Assembly: GCF_022952855.1 (NCBI RefSeq)
Contig: NZ_JALJDX010000221.1
Coordinates: forward strand, 62,001 to 126,000
DNA length: 64,000 bases
Source: Pseudomonas sp. RGM2987
Lineage (GTDB): Bacteria; Pseudomonadota; Gammaproteobacteria; Pseudomonadales; Pseudomonadaceae
Direction: 5' to 3'
The notes beneath the pieces were generated by a model, which saw nothing but the letters and a program-made list of their open reading frames with translations, ran no database searches and had not been told where the DNA came from. The position numbers were made by a program, and so were the translations under genes. Shown here piece by piece: positions 40,401 to 47,683 of the stretch. Each line of letters begins with the position of its first letter. Within the stretch, counting starts at the first letter, position 1.

Positions 40401-41000
40401 CAGGTGGCTGACAACGCCGCCAACGTGACCCAGCTGGAACAGGTGGTGGTCACCAATCAGCAGGCGACCGCGCAGCAAATTACCCAGCTCAGCACCACGG
40501 TCGGCGACCAGCAAACCGCTATCGAGCAGAACGCATCGATCATCAATGATGTGGACGGCAAGATCGCGGCGAGTTGGTCGGTGAAGATGCAGTACAACTC
40601 CGGGACCGGGCAGTACATCGTCGCGGGCTTCGGGCTGGGCATTGAAAATGGGCCCGCTGGACTGCAAAGCCAGTTCCTGGTCAGTGCCGACCGGTTCGCC
40701 ATCGTCAACACCATCGCTGGCGGCTCCATCTCGGTTCCGTTCGCAGTGCAGGGCGGCCAGGTGTTCATGAACTCTGCCTTCATCCAGGACGGCAGCATCA
40801 CGATGCTGAAGATTGGCCAGTACCTTCAATCCGACAACTATGTCGCCGGGGTGCAGGGCTGGCGTCTGGATAAAGCTGGGAATCTTGAGTTCAACGGACC
40901 CGCCCCTGGCGGTGGACGCCTGTCCATGACCAATCGCGCGATCAAGGTCTACGACCAGAACGGCGTGAAACGTGTCCAGTTGGGAGATTTATCGGCATGA
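37431..41000 (+). CDS. Tip attachment protein J (host specificity)
   Basis: 1189 residues. The N-terminal half is the lambda gpJ core (SVAIAKMLIAVGEGEFAG; WGTYRIS-like KWELYRISQYCDQLV). Fibronectin-like repeats lie at ~620-820, then a coiled stretch (VADNAANVTQLEQVVVTNQQ) and a beta-rich C-terminus. It forms the tail tip and contacts the receptor. Downstream genes may extend the receptor-binding region. Confidence 0.92.
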   Translation: MGASLKQDIYGAKGGSDKPKTPTEAPDSLRSVAIAKMLIAVGEGEFAGTPTAKDIYLDNTPLQDPQGNMNFPNVKWEWRTGSVDQSYIQGIPSVENETTISTELRSGTPWVRAISNTQLSAVRVRFAWPALQSVDASGNINGYRIEYKVELATDGGAYQQVLSEAVDGKTTSIYERTRRIDLPKATSGWLMRITRITPNQNNNKISDTMQIAGFTEVIDAKLRYPNTALLYIEFSAEQFRSIPAVTIDCDGRKWQVPSNYDPVSRSYSGIWDGTFKEAWTDNPVWHTYGITTNDRFGLGRRIKPWMVDKWELYRISQYCDQLVPDGKGGQEPRFICNLNLQSKADAWSLLRDISTIYRGMTYWAQGQVFTLADMPRVTDFDFAYTRANVIDGKFTYSSASERTRYTRALISYDNPLNNYDTDVTAVTDQKLQRRYGDNPLEISAIGCTRESEAQRRGKWALLTNSKDRAVTFKVGLDGRIPLPGYVIPIADELLAGRAIGGRISAVNGRVITLDRDTQAKPGDRLILNLPDGKCEGRTVQLVSGRQVTVTLAYSVAPEPELVWALDADDLAIPLYRVVTVARPEPGVFEISAVQYDPSKFAHIDTGARLEERPISVIPITVVPAPASVSLSATSAISQGLAVATMTITWPAVPGAVAYDVEWRKDSGNWIKVPRTGSTGVDVVGIYAGAYVARVRAVSAFDISSTWRNSVLTDLKGKEGLPPAVTSLTATSLLFGIGLKWGFPAGAEDAQRTEIWYGPTNVLANATKLADLAYPQSDYALQSLLAGTTFFFWARLVDRTGNIGPWYPVVNGVMGQASSNAGPILDLIKGQITETELGQDLLDEIEKIPGLQAQIDALDDILVYDPTKAYAKNDIVRLGQRLYQAKSAVPANSPPPNLTYWADVGQSVETANGLAQQVATNTADISEIDGVVTAQATAFEALRAAYRDDNGEGDLADALKGWTSTAAIATEAKVRASETEASAKRLTTLDAQVADNAANVTQLEQVVVTNQQATAQQITQLSTTVGDQQTAIEQNASIINDVDGKIAASWSVKMQYNSGTGQYIVAGFGLGIENGPAGLQSQFLVSADRFAIVNTIAGGSISVPFAVQGGQVFMNSAFIQDGSITMLKIGQYLQSDNYVAGVQGWRLDKAGNLEFNGPAPGGGRLSMTNRAIKVYDQNGVKRVQLGDLSA

Positions 41001-41383
41001 GTTTCGGCATAAATGTCTGGAACGGGAGCGGGGCGCTCACACTGGATATGGGCGATTTCACATTGCAGAAGTTGGCTGTGATGGTGCTGCCTGCCAATCC
41101 TTCAGGTGGCGTAGTCAGGCCCGCGCCGCGCACCGATTATATTTTGATGGATGTAGCTGGATACAACCCATCAACGTGCTTTGTAACTATAACGCCGCGC
41201 TATTACAACACCGGAGCGCAATTTGGAAGGTCAGTAATTCCAACCTATAAAGATTTGGGGGGTACGCAGATTGCGATATTCACATATGCGAACTACAGAA
41301 TGCCAAATGGCACTGGGGGTTGGATAGAGCAGTGGGTGGAAAGCACAGTCGAGTGCGTTATTGAGGTGGTTAGGGTGATCTAG
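40997..41383 (+). CDS. Tail-tip accessory protein
   Basis: 128 residues, beta-rich (NVWNGSGALTLDMGDFTLQK). Four-base overlap with gene J. Similar small proteins follow J in Pseudomonas siphophages and may decorate the tip. Immediately followed by the next gene with no gap. Confidence 0.65.
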   Translation: MSFGINVWNGSGALTLDMGDFTLQKLAVMVLPANPSGGVVRPAPRTDYILMDVAGYNPSTCFVTITPRYYNTGAQFGRSVIPTYKDLGGTQIAIFTYANYRMPNGTGGWIEQWVESTVECVIEVVRVI

Positions 41384-42109
41384 ATGGCTGATTTCGGCTT
41401 GTCTGCTGTTAATGATTTTGGGTCGGTGGTGATATCCAGCGAATACAAGATAATGGTGTTTTCGGAAAGAGGTACTTTCAAGATACTTTCCCAGTACACC
41501 GACGCTGAAGGCTTTGGTGCGGTTACGTTCGTGAAGCCGATCACTACTCAGGAGCCGCCTCAGATCTTCGTCAGGTACGTGAGCGGGGTGCATGCTGACC
41601 TTGGTCTGTTCACCACCATTCTTGGAGGTCCTGGCTCCTGGACTGGATTCCAAGTTGTTTCTGCGGTAAGGGGTAACCCCAATCTGCAAAATTACAATAT
41701 GGAATATGTCGTTTGCATGTATTCAAATTTGAGGAGTGTTTCAAATTATGGAATAGAACTGTACGACTATCTGGGTGGGGTTATCTACTCCTCAAGTGAC
41801 AACGTAATTAGGTATGGGAAGTTCACAAAGTCCTGGGCTTTTACACAAGGCGATACATTGGATGTTTATAGCAGTGGTCTTGTTATTGACGAGGATGATT
41901 TTGTTTCTATTTCCTCAATAGATAAAGGTGTTAGCTGGTTTGCGGGGCATTCCAAATACGCAGGTTTAACTTTGTTGTCGGGTGGCGTTCGCACGCTGGA
42001 AATACATAATTTAAAAATCACGGCTGACTGGTACTACCAAGGAACCAATGGCACTTGCCTGGCAATTCCTGTGTGCAAGTTTCCTGCTTCCAGATACTTC
42101 AACACTTAA
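41384..42109 (+). CDS. AT-rich tail-associated protein
   Basis: 241 residues, predicted mostly beta; no motif recognised. The base composition is clearly more AT-rich than the surrounding tail genes (many ATT/AAT/TTT codons), suggesting recent acquisition. Starts directly after the preceding stop. Position suggests a receptor-binding role. Confidence 0.62.
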   Translation: MADFGLSAVNDFGSVVISSEYKIMVFSERGTFKILSQYTDAEGFGAVTFVKPITTQEPPQIFVRYVSGVHADLGLFTTILGGPGSWTGFQVVSAVRGNPNLQNYNMEYVVCMYSNLRSVSNYGIELYDYLGGVIYSSSDNVIRYGKFTKSWAFTQGDTLDVYSSGLVIDEDDFVSISSIDKGVSWFAGHSKYAGLTLLSGGVRTLEIHNLKITADWYYQGTNGTCLAIPVCKFPASRYFNT

Positions 42110-42123
42110 TTGAGGGGTTGCGC

Positions 42124-43392
42124 ATGCCCTGGTATAAAACCGGGACGGTCTCTATCGTCCTGAATTCCAATGCTGTGACAGGTGTTGGAACATCTTTCAT
42201 CGCGAACTGCAGGATTGGTGATGCGTTTCGCGGGCCGGACGGTCGCTGGTACGAAGTGACCAACGCACCCAGCAACACTTCCCTATCAATCGATCCGCCA
42301 TACCTGGGGCCTACCGTCTCCGGAGGCAGCTATGCGCTTGCGCCGATGCAGGGCTACGTGAAGGATTCGGCGGACGCACTGAGGGCGCTGGTCAACACCT
42401 ACGGATCTCAGCTTGCCGCACTTGGCACGACAGGCAACTACGACGTCTTGCCGGTCAGCAAAGGCGGAACCGGAGGCACTGATCAGGCTACTGCTCGAGC
42501 AGGGCTGGGCCTGGGGACCACAGGCAACTACGACGTGCTTCCGGTAATAAAGGGTGGCACAGGAGGAACAACCCAAGCTGCCGCGCAGTCTGGTCTGGGG
42601 CTTGTCCCGCAACAGAATACGGGCGATACAACAGCTGGTCGTTTGCTGACGCCGGGTGCTTTCGGCTGGGGCGGCACTGGCGTTTCTATTGCCGAAGCCA
42701 GCCTCAACAGCACTCGGCAGACACAGCTGAACATCGTGTCGGCCGCTGGGCTCGGAATTCTCCCTGCCAACATCAACAGCTACGTGTTCCACTGGAACAA
42801 CCCGAGCAACGGATACGCGTACCAGACTTGCCGAGCGGTAACCGGCGGGCCGGAATACACCCGGTATCAGGTGGCTGGAACATGGTCGGCATGGGATTCC
42901 AGGGCAAAGTCCGGCGCCAATAGCGACATCACTTCGCTGACAGGCATGACGACGCCACTGAGTGTTGCGTTTGGCGGTACTGGCAATAACGCAGGTATCG
43001 CACAACGCATAGCGCCAGGCGCAATGGTGGGCACGGTTAGCCAAAGCTCAGGTATCCCGACGGGAGCCATCATTGAGCGTGGAAGCAATGCCAATGGCGA
43101 GTACGTGAAATTCGCCGACGGGACGATGCTGGCGAGCTTCACAGATGTCGTAACAATGAACATCGACATCGGTTACGCCTCGATCTTCTATAGAGCCGCA
43201 GCCTGGACGTTCCCTCTCCAGTTCGCCGCGTCGCCAACTGTTTCTTTGCAGGCTAACCGCACATCCGGTGTTTTTGCCACGGGCGGCGGGGCCTCCTCTG
43301 TGAGTGCAGCAACTCTTTATATCATTGACTTCGTATCTGTATCGGGTGCGTCAGTCACTCGCAAATGGTTCGCTATCGGGAGGTGGTTCTGA
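42124..43392 (+). CDS. Tail fiber protein
   Basis: 422 residues from ATG at 42124 (AGGGG upstream). After an N-terminal domain (PWYKTGTVSIVLNSNAVTG) come two tandem repeats with LGTTGNYDVLPVSKGGTGGT and LGTTGNYDVLPVIKGGTGGT. A pyocin-knob-like domain (YVFHWNNPSNGYAYQTCRAV) and a beta-rich C-terminus follow. The repeats form the trimeric shaft. Confidence 0.85.
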   Translation: MPWYKTGTVSIVLNSNAVTGVGTSFIANCRIGDAFRGPDGRWYEVTNAPSNTSLSIDPPYLGPTVSGGSYALAPMQGYVKDSADALRALVNTYGSQLAALGTTGNYDVLPVSKGGTGGTDQATARAGLGLGTTGNYDVLPVIKGGTGGTTQAAAQSGLGLVPQQNTGDTTAGRLLTPGAFGWGGTGVSIAEASLNSTRQTQLNIVSAAGLGILPANINSYVFHWNNPSNGYAYQTCRAVTGGPEYTRYQVAGTWSAWDSRAKSGANSDITSLTGMTTPLSVAFGGTGNNAGIAQRIAPGAMVGTVSQSSGIPTGAIIERGSNANGEYVKFADGTMLASFTDVVTMNIDIGYASIFYRAAAWTFPLQFAASPTVSLQANRTSGVFATGGGASSVSAATLYIIDFVSVSGASVTRKWFAIGRWF

Positions 43393-43733
43393 TGAGGATG
43401 ATTCTGTCCCCGCAGCGGCGTGATGACACGCTGGAAATAGTTAAGGCCGGCGACGTTCTGTCAGTAAACGGCGAGTCATTTGATTTCTCGCAGATCGGTG
43501 AGGGTGACACCTTGCCGGCCTCGGCCATTTCCTCTCAGTGGTTTCTGGACAAGGTGGACAGGGTCGGCGGTGAACTGGTCTTTACGATCCTGTTGCCGCT
43601 TCCTTGGAACTACAGCCAGGAGCAGGCATTCCCAGTGCCGCTGGAGAACATTCAGGACGGCCCCGTTGAGTTTCCGCTGCCCCTCCCTGTTCCTGATGCT
43701 GAAACGATGCCGGAGGGCGAAGATGAACATTGA
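43392..43733 (+). CDS. Tail fiber-associated phage protein
   Basis: 113 residues; PLPWNYSQEQAFPVPLENIQ and FPLPLPVPDAETMPEG. The Pro-rich acidic tail and position right after the fiber suggest an assembly chaperone-like protein. Overlaps the fiber by one base and the next gene by 11 bp. Confidence 0.65.
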   Translation: MRMILSPQRRDDTLEIVKAGDVLSVNGESFDFSQIGEGDTLPASAISSQWFLDKVDRVGGELVFTILLPLPWNYSQEQAFPVPLENIQDGPVEFPLPLPVPDAETMPEGEDEH

Positions 43734-44088
43734 TTGGTCACAGCTCATCACGAAAGCCATGAAGGACGCCGCCGACCAGGCCGCACAGCTCGCCGCAGCC
43801 AAGGCGGATCTGCTGGCCCGCAATACCAGGGCGGTTGCGCAGATCGCTCGGGTTCAGGAGCGCATAGACACCATCGGGTTCGGCATCGAGGTTGGCGAAG
43901 CGACCGAGGAGGAAGAGGCCGAGCAGGCCGCACTGCTGATCACACTGAAGGCCTGGAAGAAGTACAAGTATGACCTGGGTAAGGTCACGGTCCAACCGAC
44001 ATGGTACCAGGCGCCGGTGTGGCCGGTGGAGCCGCCCATTCCCGAAATCGTCGCCGCGCCGATGCTGCGAGTCGACGAAACCATCTGA
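43723..44088 (+). CDS. Tail fiber assembly-like protein
   Basis: 121 residues; helical start (WSQLITKAMKDAADQAAQLA) then ALLITLKAWKKYKYDLGKV, a segment resembling the C-terminal part of caudovirus tail fiber assembly proteins (W..YR..L). ATG at 43723 overlaps the previous gene. Confidence 0.7.
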   Translation: MNIDWSQLITKAMKDAADQAAQLAAAKADLLARNTRAVAQIARVQERIDTIGFGIEVGEATEEEEAEQAALLITLKAWKKYKYDLGKVTVQPTWYQAPVWPVEPPIPEIVAAPMLRVDETI

Positions 44089-44107
44089 CGCGAAGCCGTC
44101 ACCGCAA

Positions 44108-44131
44108 CCCGCCATTGAGCGGGATTTTTTT
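44108..44131 (+). terminator. Intrinsic terminator before endolysin
   Basis: CCCGC-CATTGA-GCGGG followed by ATTTTTTT, then TGCCTGGAGAAACCC and the endolysin ATG. Confidence 0.72.
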
Positions 44132-44145
44132 GCCTGGAGAAACCC

Positions 44146-44571
44146 ATGCCTTCCACCGAAACCCGCGGAGTGCGCAACAACAACCCTGGAAACATCGATT
44201 ACAACCCGGCCAACCAGTGGCAAGGCCAGCTCAAGCCAGACCCGGCGATCGAGAAGCGCTTTGCCCGGTTCGATACGCCGGAGAATGGTATCCGCGCCCT
44301 GGGCAAGCTGCTGCTGACCTACCAACGCAAGCACGGGCTCAAGACCGTGGAGGCAATCATCAGTCGCTGGGCGCCGTCGGTGGAGAACGACACCGCCGCC
44401 TACGTGCGAGCCGTCGAGACGAACATCGGCACCCGGCCGGGCGCGGAGGTAGACCTGAGCCAGCCAGCGGTGATGGCGGGCTTCGTCAAGGCGATCATCC
44501 ATCAAGAGAACGCAGGGTATGCCTACCCTGACGCAGTGCTGGCTGAAGGCGTGCGGCGGGCTCTGGCATGA
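44146..44571 (+). CDS. Endolysin-like protein (PRD1 P5/lytic type)
   Basis: 141 residues. RGVRNNNPGNIDYNPANQW, FARFDTPENGIRALGKLLL and the SRWAPSVENDTAAYV end match a family of phage lysins and virion muramidase-like proteins. It lies just upstream of Rz/Rz1, so a role as endolysin is likely. It carries no signal peptide and depends on the holin. Confidence 0.72.
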   Translation: MPSTETRGVRNNNPGNIDYNPANQWQGQLKPDPAIEKRFARFDTPENGIRALGKLLLTYQRKHGLKTVEAIISRWAPSVENDTAAYVRAVETNIGTRPGAEVDLSQPAVMAGFVKAIIHQENAGYAYPDAVLAEGVRRALA

Positions 44572-45080
44572 CACCGGTGCAGAGGCTGGCCGCGTTATTG
44601 GTGCTGGTGCTGGCGCTGATGGTCGGCACCGCCGGCGTGACCTGGCAGGTGCAGGAATGGCGGATGGGCAAGAAGCTCGCCGACCAGGCCAGCCTGCACA
44701 AGGATGACCTCACGGCCATCAGCAACGCAGCCGCCGCCCAGGCCAAGGCCGAGCAGGACAAGCGCCTGGCCCTGGAGCAGCGACTGTCGGCCAGCGAGCA
44801 AACCCATTACAAGGAACTGACTGATGCTGAAAAACAACAGGCTCGCCAGCGCGATCGCCTTGCCACTTCTGATCTGCGGCTGTCAGTCCTCCTCGAGGAT
44901 TCAGCCAGTTGCAGCCCAGTGCCTTCCACCGCCGGCGCCGGCGGCGTGGTTCATGGAAGAGCAAGAGCCCAACTTGACCCAGCGCATGCTCAAAGAATTA
45001 TCGCCATCACCGACGACGGCAACCGGGGGCTGATCGCGCTGAAAGCGTGCCAGGCGTATGTCAGAGGATTAAATCAGTAA
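44568..45080 (+). CDS. Rz: Rz i-spanin
   Basis: 170 residues. An N-terminal transmembrane helix (LAALLVLVLALMVGTAGVTW) and a periplasmic coiled coil (KLADQASLHKDDLTAISNAA; EQDKRLALEQRLSASEQ). This is the Rz layout. With Rz1 it fuses inner and outer membranes in the last step of lysis. Four-base overlap with the endolysin. Confidence 0.85.
   Translation: MTPVQRLAALLVLVLALMVGTAGVTWQVQEWRMGKKLADQASLHKDDLTAISNAAAAQAKAEQDKRLALEQRLSASEQTHYKELTDAEKQQARQRDRLATSDLRLSVLLEDSASCSPVPSTAGAGGVVHGRARAQLDPAHAQRIIAITDDGNRGLIALKACQAYVRGLNQ
44824..45033 (+). CDS. Rz1: Rz1 o-spanin lipoprotein, nested in Rz
   Basis: 69 residues in another frame inside Rz. Signal MLKNNRLASAIALPLLICGC ends with a lipobox-like LLICGC, and the mature part is Pro-rich (CLPPPAPAAW). 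This nested, Pro-rich lipoprotein is the classical Rz1 arrangement. Confidence 0.8.
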   Translation: MLKNNRLASAIALPLLICGCQSSSRIQPVAAQCLPPPAPAAWFMEEQEPNLTQRMLKELSPSPTTATGG

Positions 45081-45122
45081 CGATGCGCGAAACCGCCCAT
45101 CGGTGCGATTTGAAGATGTTAT

Positions 45123-45461
45123 GTGCTCAGCTTGATACTGTTTGTTTGTACAGTATTGAGCCAAGCCATGTACTTCTTAATCACTCCACGCCGCAAGCTG
45201 GGCGTAGCCATCCCGAAGGATCAGTTGAAGAATGCTGAGGCGTTTCGCGGAAATATCATCATAAGTGAATCGCTGGAGCCTGACTTTGGCAGGGCAGCGG
45301 TCGTAGCTAAGATTTTCAATTCGGGGCCTGACCCTGACAACATCCCGCCGTTGCTCGACGTGAAGATAACGGGGATGGCCCAAGGTGGGATGAACCTGAC
45401 CGGTGTGGAAAAAATAGGAGATGCGTTTTACGCACAGTCGTGGTGGTGCCGTGCTGAGTGA
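45123..45461 (+). CDS. Hypothetical protein with N-terminal membrane segment
   Basis: 112 residues from a GTG at 45123; MLSLILFVCTVLSQAMYFLI is one hydrophobic helix, then a polar domain (KNAEAFRGNIIISESLEPDF). Last gene before the attachment site. No clear ribosome site, so the start is uncertain. Possibly a moron. Confidence 0.5.
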   Translation: MLSLILFVCTVLSQAMYFLITPRRKLGVAIPKDQLKNAEAFRGNIIISESLEPDFGRAAVVAKIFNSGPDPDNIPPLLDVKITGMAQGGMNLTGVEKIGDAFYAQSWWCRAE

Positions 45462-45611
45462 TGGGGTTGTTTTGGGTCGGCAGGACGCCGGGGGAAAAAT
45501 GGGGGAGCTACTCCCCCAAATGGTGTGGAATGGTGTTGTGTTGGTCCATGTTGAAAGCCAGACCCTCAAGGGTTCCTGGAGGGTGTCGCCCAATGTTTGT
45601 TTGGTGCGAAA

Positions 45612-45674
45612 ACGGATTCGAAATCCGTTGTACTGGCGACAGTACCTAGGGTTCAAATCCCTATCTCTCCGCCA
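45612..45674 (+). tRNA. tRNA-Ser(CGA) 3' portion: prophage right attachment site (attR)
   Basis: ACGGA-TTCGAAA-TCCGT is an anticodon arm with anticodon CGA. It is followed by a class II variable arm (GTACT-GGCG-AGTAC), a T-arm (TAGGG-TTCAAAT-CCCTA) and TCTCTCC-GCCA. This is the 3' two thirds of a chromosomal tRNA-Ser. The 5' part (45578-45611) does not look like a normal tRNA-Ser D-arm, so this is best read as the duplicated 3' end left at attR. The intact gene and integrase should lie left of the window. 45578-45584 (GGAGGGT) could still pair with TCTCTCC. Confidence 0.75.
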
Positions 45675-45690
45675 TACGTATACACAGAAA

Positions 45691-45712
45691 AGCCCTGATA
45701 TTCAGGGCTTTT
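45691..45712. terminator. Terminator downstream of tRNA-Ser
   Basis: AGCCCTGA-TAT-TCAGGGCT, preceded by AAAA and followed by TTTCTG, so it can work on both strands. It is probably the original host terminator of the tRNA-Ser gene. Confidence 0.78.
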
Positions 45713-45962
45713 CTGTTTCTGTGCTTCCAGAAAAAAGACCTGCCCTTACATTGGGCCATTTCCCGTGCGGATTGCTGCTGACTGGAATTGGGGCAGTCTT
45801 GTATCGGCACGGGGTCAAAAACGCATAAGACAACACCCTATCAGTGCTCGGGTGGTGACCGATACAGAGCGTGTAACACCACGCACATTGGGATTTCGCC
45901 AGATACTGCAAAGCCTTTCAGGACTGACTCAAACGAGTCAAGCTGTGGGGTTGCTTACAGCC
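45713..45962. other. Noncoding host/prophage junction flank
   Basis: About 250 bp between the tRNA terminator and the AraC gene; frames here are fragmentary and no gene is supported. Confidence 0.4.
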
Positions 45963-46808
45963 TCAGGCACTGTTGTTGCGGAAACTGCCGGGTGTGATGC
46001 CGACTACTTTTTTGAAGGCGCGGGTCATGTGGCTTTGATCGAAGAAGCCGCAAGTGAATGATGCTTCTGCGAGACTGGACCCGGTGCGCAGCAGTTTTTG
46101 GACCTGGGCGATTCTTTTCTGGATTTGATAGCTGTGGGGGGACACGCCAACGCTTTTTTTGAACACCCGGATCAGGTAAAGAGGGTCAAGGTTCACCAGT
46201 TGCGCCAGTTCTTCCAGAGACAGATGTTTGTCGAACTCGTCTTCAAGCTTCCTCTTGATCCTTTGCACTGCGTGCTGCTCAGCCGCACTGACTGGTTCGA
46301 TGGGCGCTCCGCTGCGCTCGAAGAGCTGTGTCACCAGATCCAGCAGGATAGTTTCCCGTTCAAGACTGGAGGGGGATTTTTCCATGATTTGATGTTGATG
46401 CAAAAAAGCCCGGGCGAACTCGGGGGCCTGGCTCAGGGCTGTTTGAAAAAGATGAATATGATCGTCTGAAAAGCGCCCTTGAAACACCATTCGATTGACC
46501 CAGTCGGGGTCGATATAGAGCATTCGATACATCCAGCCCTCATCATGGCCCGGCAAGCCGTCGTGGATCTCCCCAGGGGTAATGGTGACCACGCTGCCAG
46601 CGACCCCCATGCAGTAACTACCGCGATAAAAAAGTTTTTCAACACCGCTACTTATAACGCCGATAGCGTACCGGTCATGTGAATGTCGGCCGAAAGATTG
46701 AGTACTGTAACGCGCGGATAGCAACTCACAATCGCCTTCAGGTATGCGCCAGAATTGAACAAAGTCCTTGTCTTTTTGAGGGGCTTTGTTATGGCGATTC
46801 TCGTCCAT
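45963..46808 (-). CDS. AraC family transcriptional regulator
   Basis: 281 residues. An N-terminal cupin-like domain (FGRHSHDRYAIGVISSGVEK; TPGEIHDGLPG) senses a ligand. The C-terminal double helix-turn-helix includes LSLEELAQLVNLDPLYLIRV and SFTCGFFDQSHMTRAFKKVV. It is divergent from the GST gene, which it may control together with the downstream EamA transporter. ATG at 46808 chosen over a GTG at 46862; neither has a strong ribosome site. Confidence 0.86.
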   Translation of the reverse strand: MDENRHNKAPQKDKDFVQFWRIPEGDCELLSARYSTQSFGRHSHDRYAIGVISSGVEKLFYRGSYCMGVAGSVVTITPGEIHDGLPGHDEGWMYRMLYIDPDWVNRMVFQGRFSDDHIHLFQTALSQAPEFARAFLHQHQIMEKSPSSLERETILLDLVTQLFERSGAPIEPVSAAEQHAVQRIKRKLEDEFDKHLSLEELAQLVNLDPLYLIRVFKKSVGVSPHSYQIQKRIAQVQKLLRTGSSLAEASFTCGFFDQSHMTRAFKKVVGITPGSFRNNSA

Positions 46809-46891
46809 GAATTGTCCAGTTTTGTGCAATACGTATGAAAAAAAGGTCGCTAAATTTAGCACCTATTTCATAACACAAGCTAGGGGATGCG

Positions 46892-47515
46892 ATGTCTACA
46901 AAACTGGTAATTGGGGATTTTAATAAGTCTTCATGGTCATTTCGTGCGTGGCTGGTTCTTGTGACTGCGGATGTCGCATTTGAAACCCTTCAGATCAAAC
47001 TGGAACAAAGCGACACCCGCCAGCGCATTCTGGAGCACTCGCCTTCAGGCAAGGTGCCGGCGCTGCTGCTTGATGATGTCGTGATCAACGACAGCCTGGC
47101 CATCAGCGAATACATTGCCGACACCTATCCGACTGCCAATCTTTGGCCTCAAGAGTTGCAGGTCAAGGCCCTGGCACGAGCTGCTGCGGCAGAGATGCAC
47201 TCCGGTTTCACCTACCTGCGCACGCACATGTCGTTTGGCCTGAACACCGGTGACATCCCAGAAAGCCTAACCGCCGAGACCCGAGAGGAAATCATGCGGG
47301 TATTCGCTATCTGGAACCAGCTCCGTGAGGTGAGTGGTTCAACACAGTTCCTCTGTGGTGACTTTGGCATTGTTGATGCGATGTTTGTTCCGGTGGTGTT
47401 CCGCTTCCGTCGTTATGGTATTGCCATCCCTGCACAACTACAGAGCTATGTCGAAAATATTCTGGGTTATGCACCGGTACAACAATGGTTGAAGTTGGCC
47501 GCGCAAGAGGTTTAA
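46892..47515 (+). CDS. Glutathione S-transferase family protein
   Basis: 207 residues. The thioredoxin-like half (KLVIGDFNKSSWSFRAWLVL, then EHSPSGKVPALLLDDVVIND and SLAISEYIAD) contains the Ser-Trp-Ser and cis-Pro region that bind glutathione. The C-terminal all-helical domain follows. Divergent from the AraC regulator; detoxification substrate unknown. Confidence 0.86.
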   Translation: MSTKLVIGDFNKSSWSFRAWLVLVTADVAFETLQIKLEQSDTRQRILEHSPSGKVPALLLDDVVINDSLAISEYIADTYPTANLWPQELQVKALARAAAAEMHSGFTYLRTHMSFGLNTGDIPESLTAETREEIMRVFAIWNQLREVSGSTQFLCGDFGIVDAMFVPVVFRFRRYGIAIPAQLQSYVENILGYAPVQQWLKLAAQEV

Positions 47516-47572
47516 AGAGTTGTGTTGCTGCTAACTATTAAAGCCAATTATTAGCTGTTTTTTGGGCTTGTG

Positions 47573-47604
47573 GCAGAAAAGACCTTTGGGGCTTTTCTGC
47601 TTTG
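47573..47604 (+). terminator. Terminator after GST gene
   Basis: GCAGAAAAG-N10-CTTTTCTGC followed by TTTG, a 9-bp stem ~58 bp beyond the GST stop. Confidence 0.6.
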
Positions 47605-47683
47605 TCGAGTCTGATGTTTGTTGCCCGGGAGAAGTTGTGAGTGTTCATAAAATTAATACCGGTCTTTATCAATGAGGTTGCTC

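Noticed and set aside
45421-45828. Plus-strand frame across the attachment site
   Set aside because: It spans the tRNA-Ser 3' portion and its terminator, so it cannot be a conserved gene.
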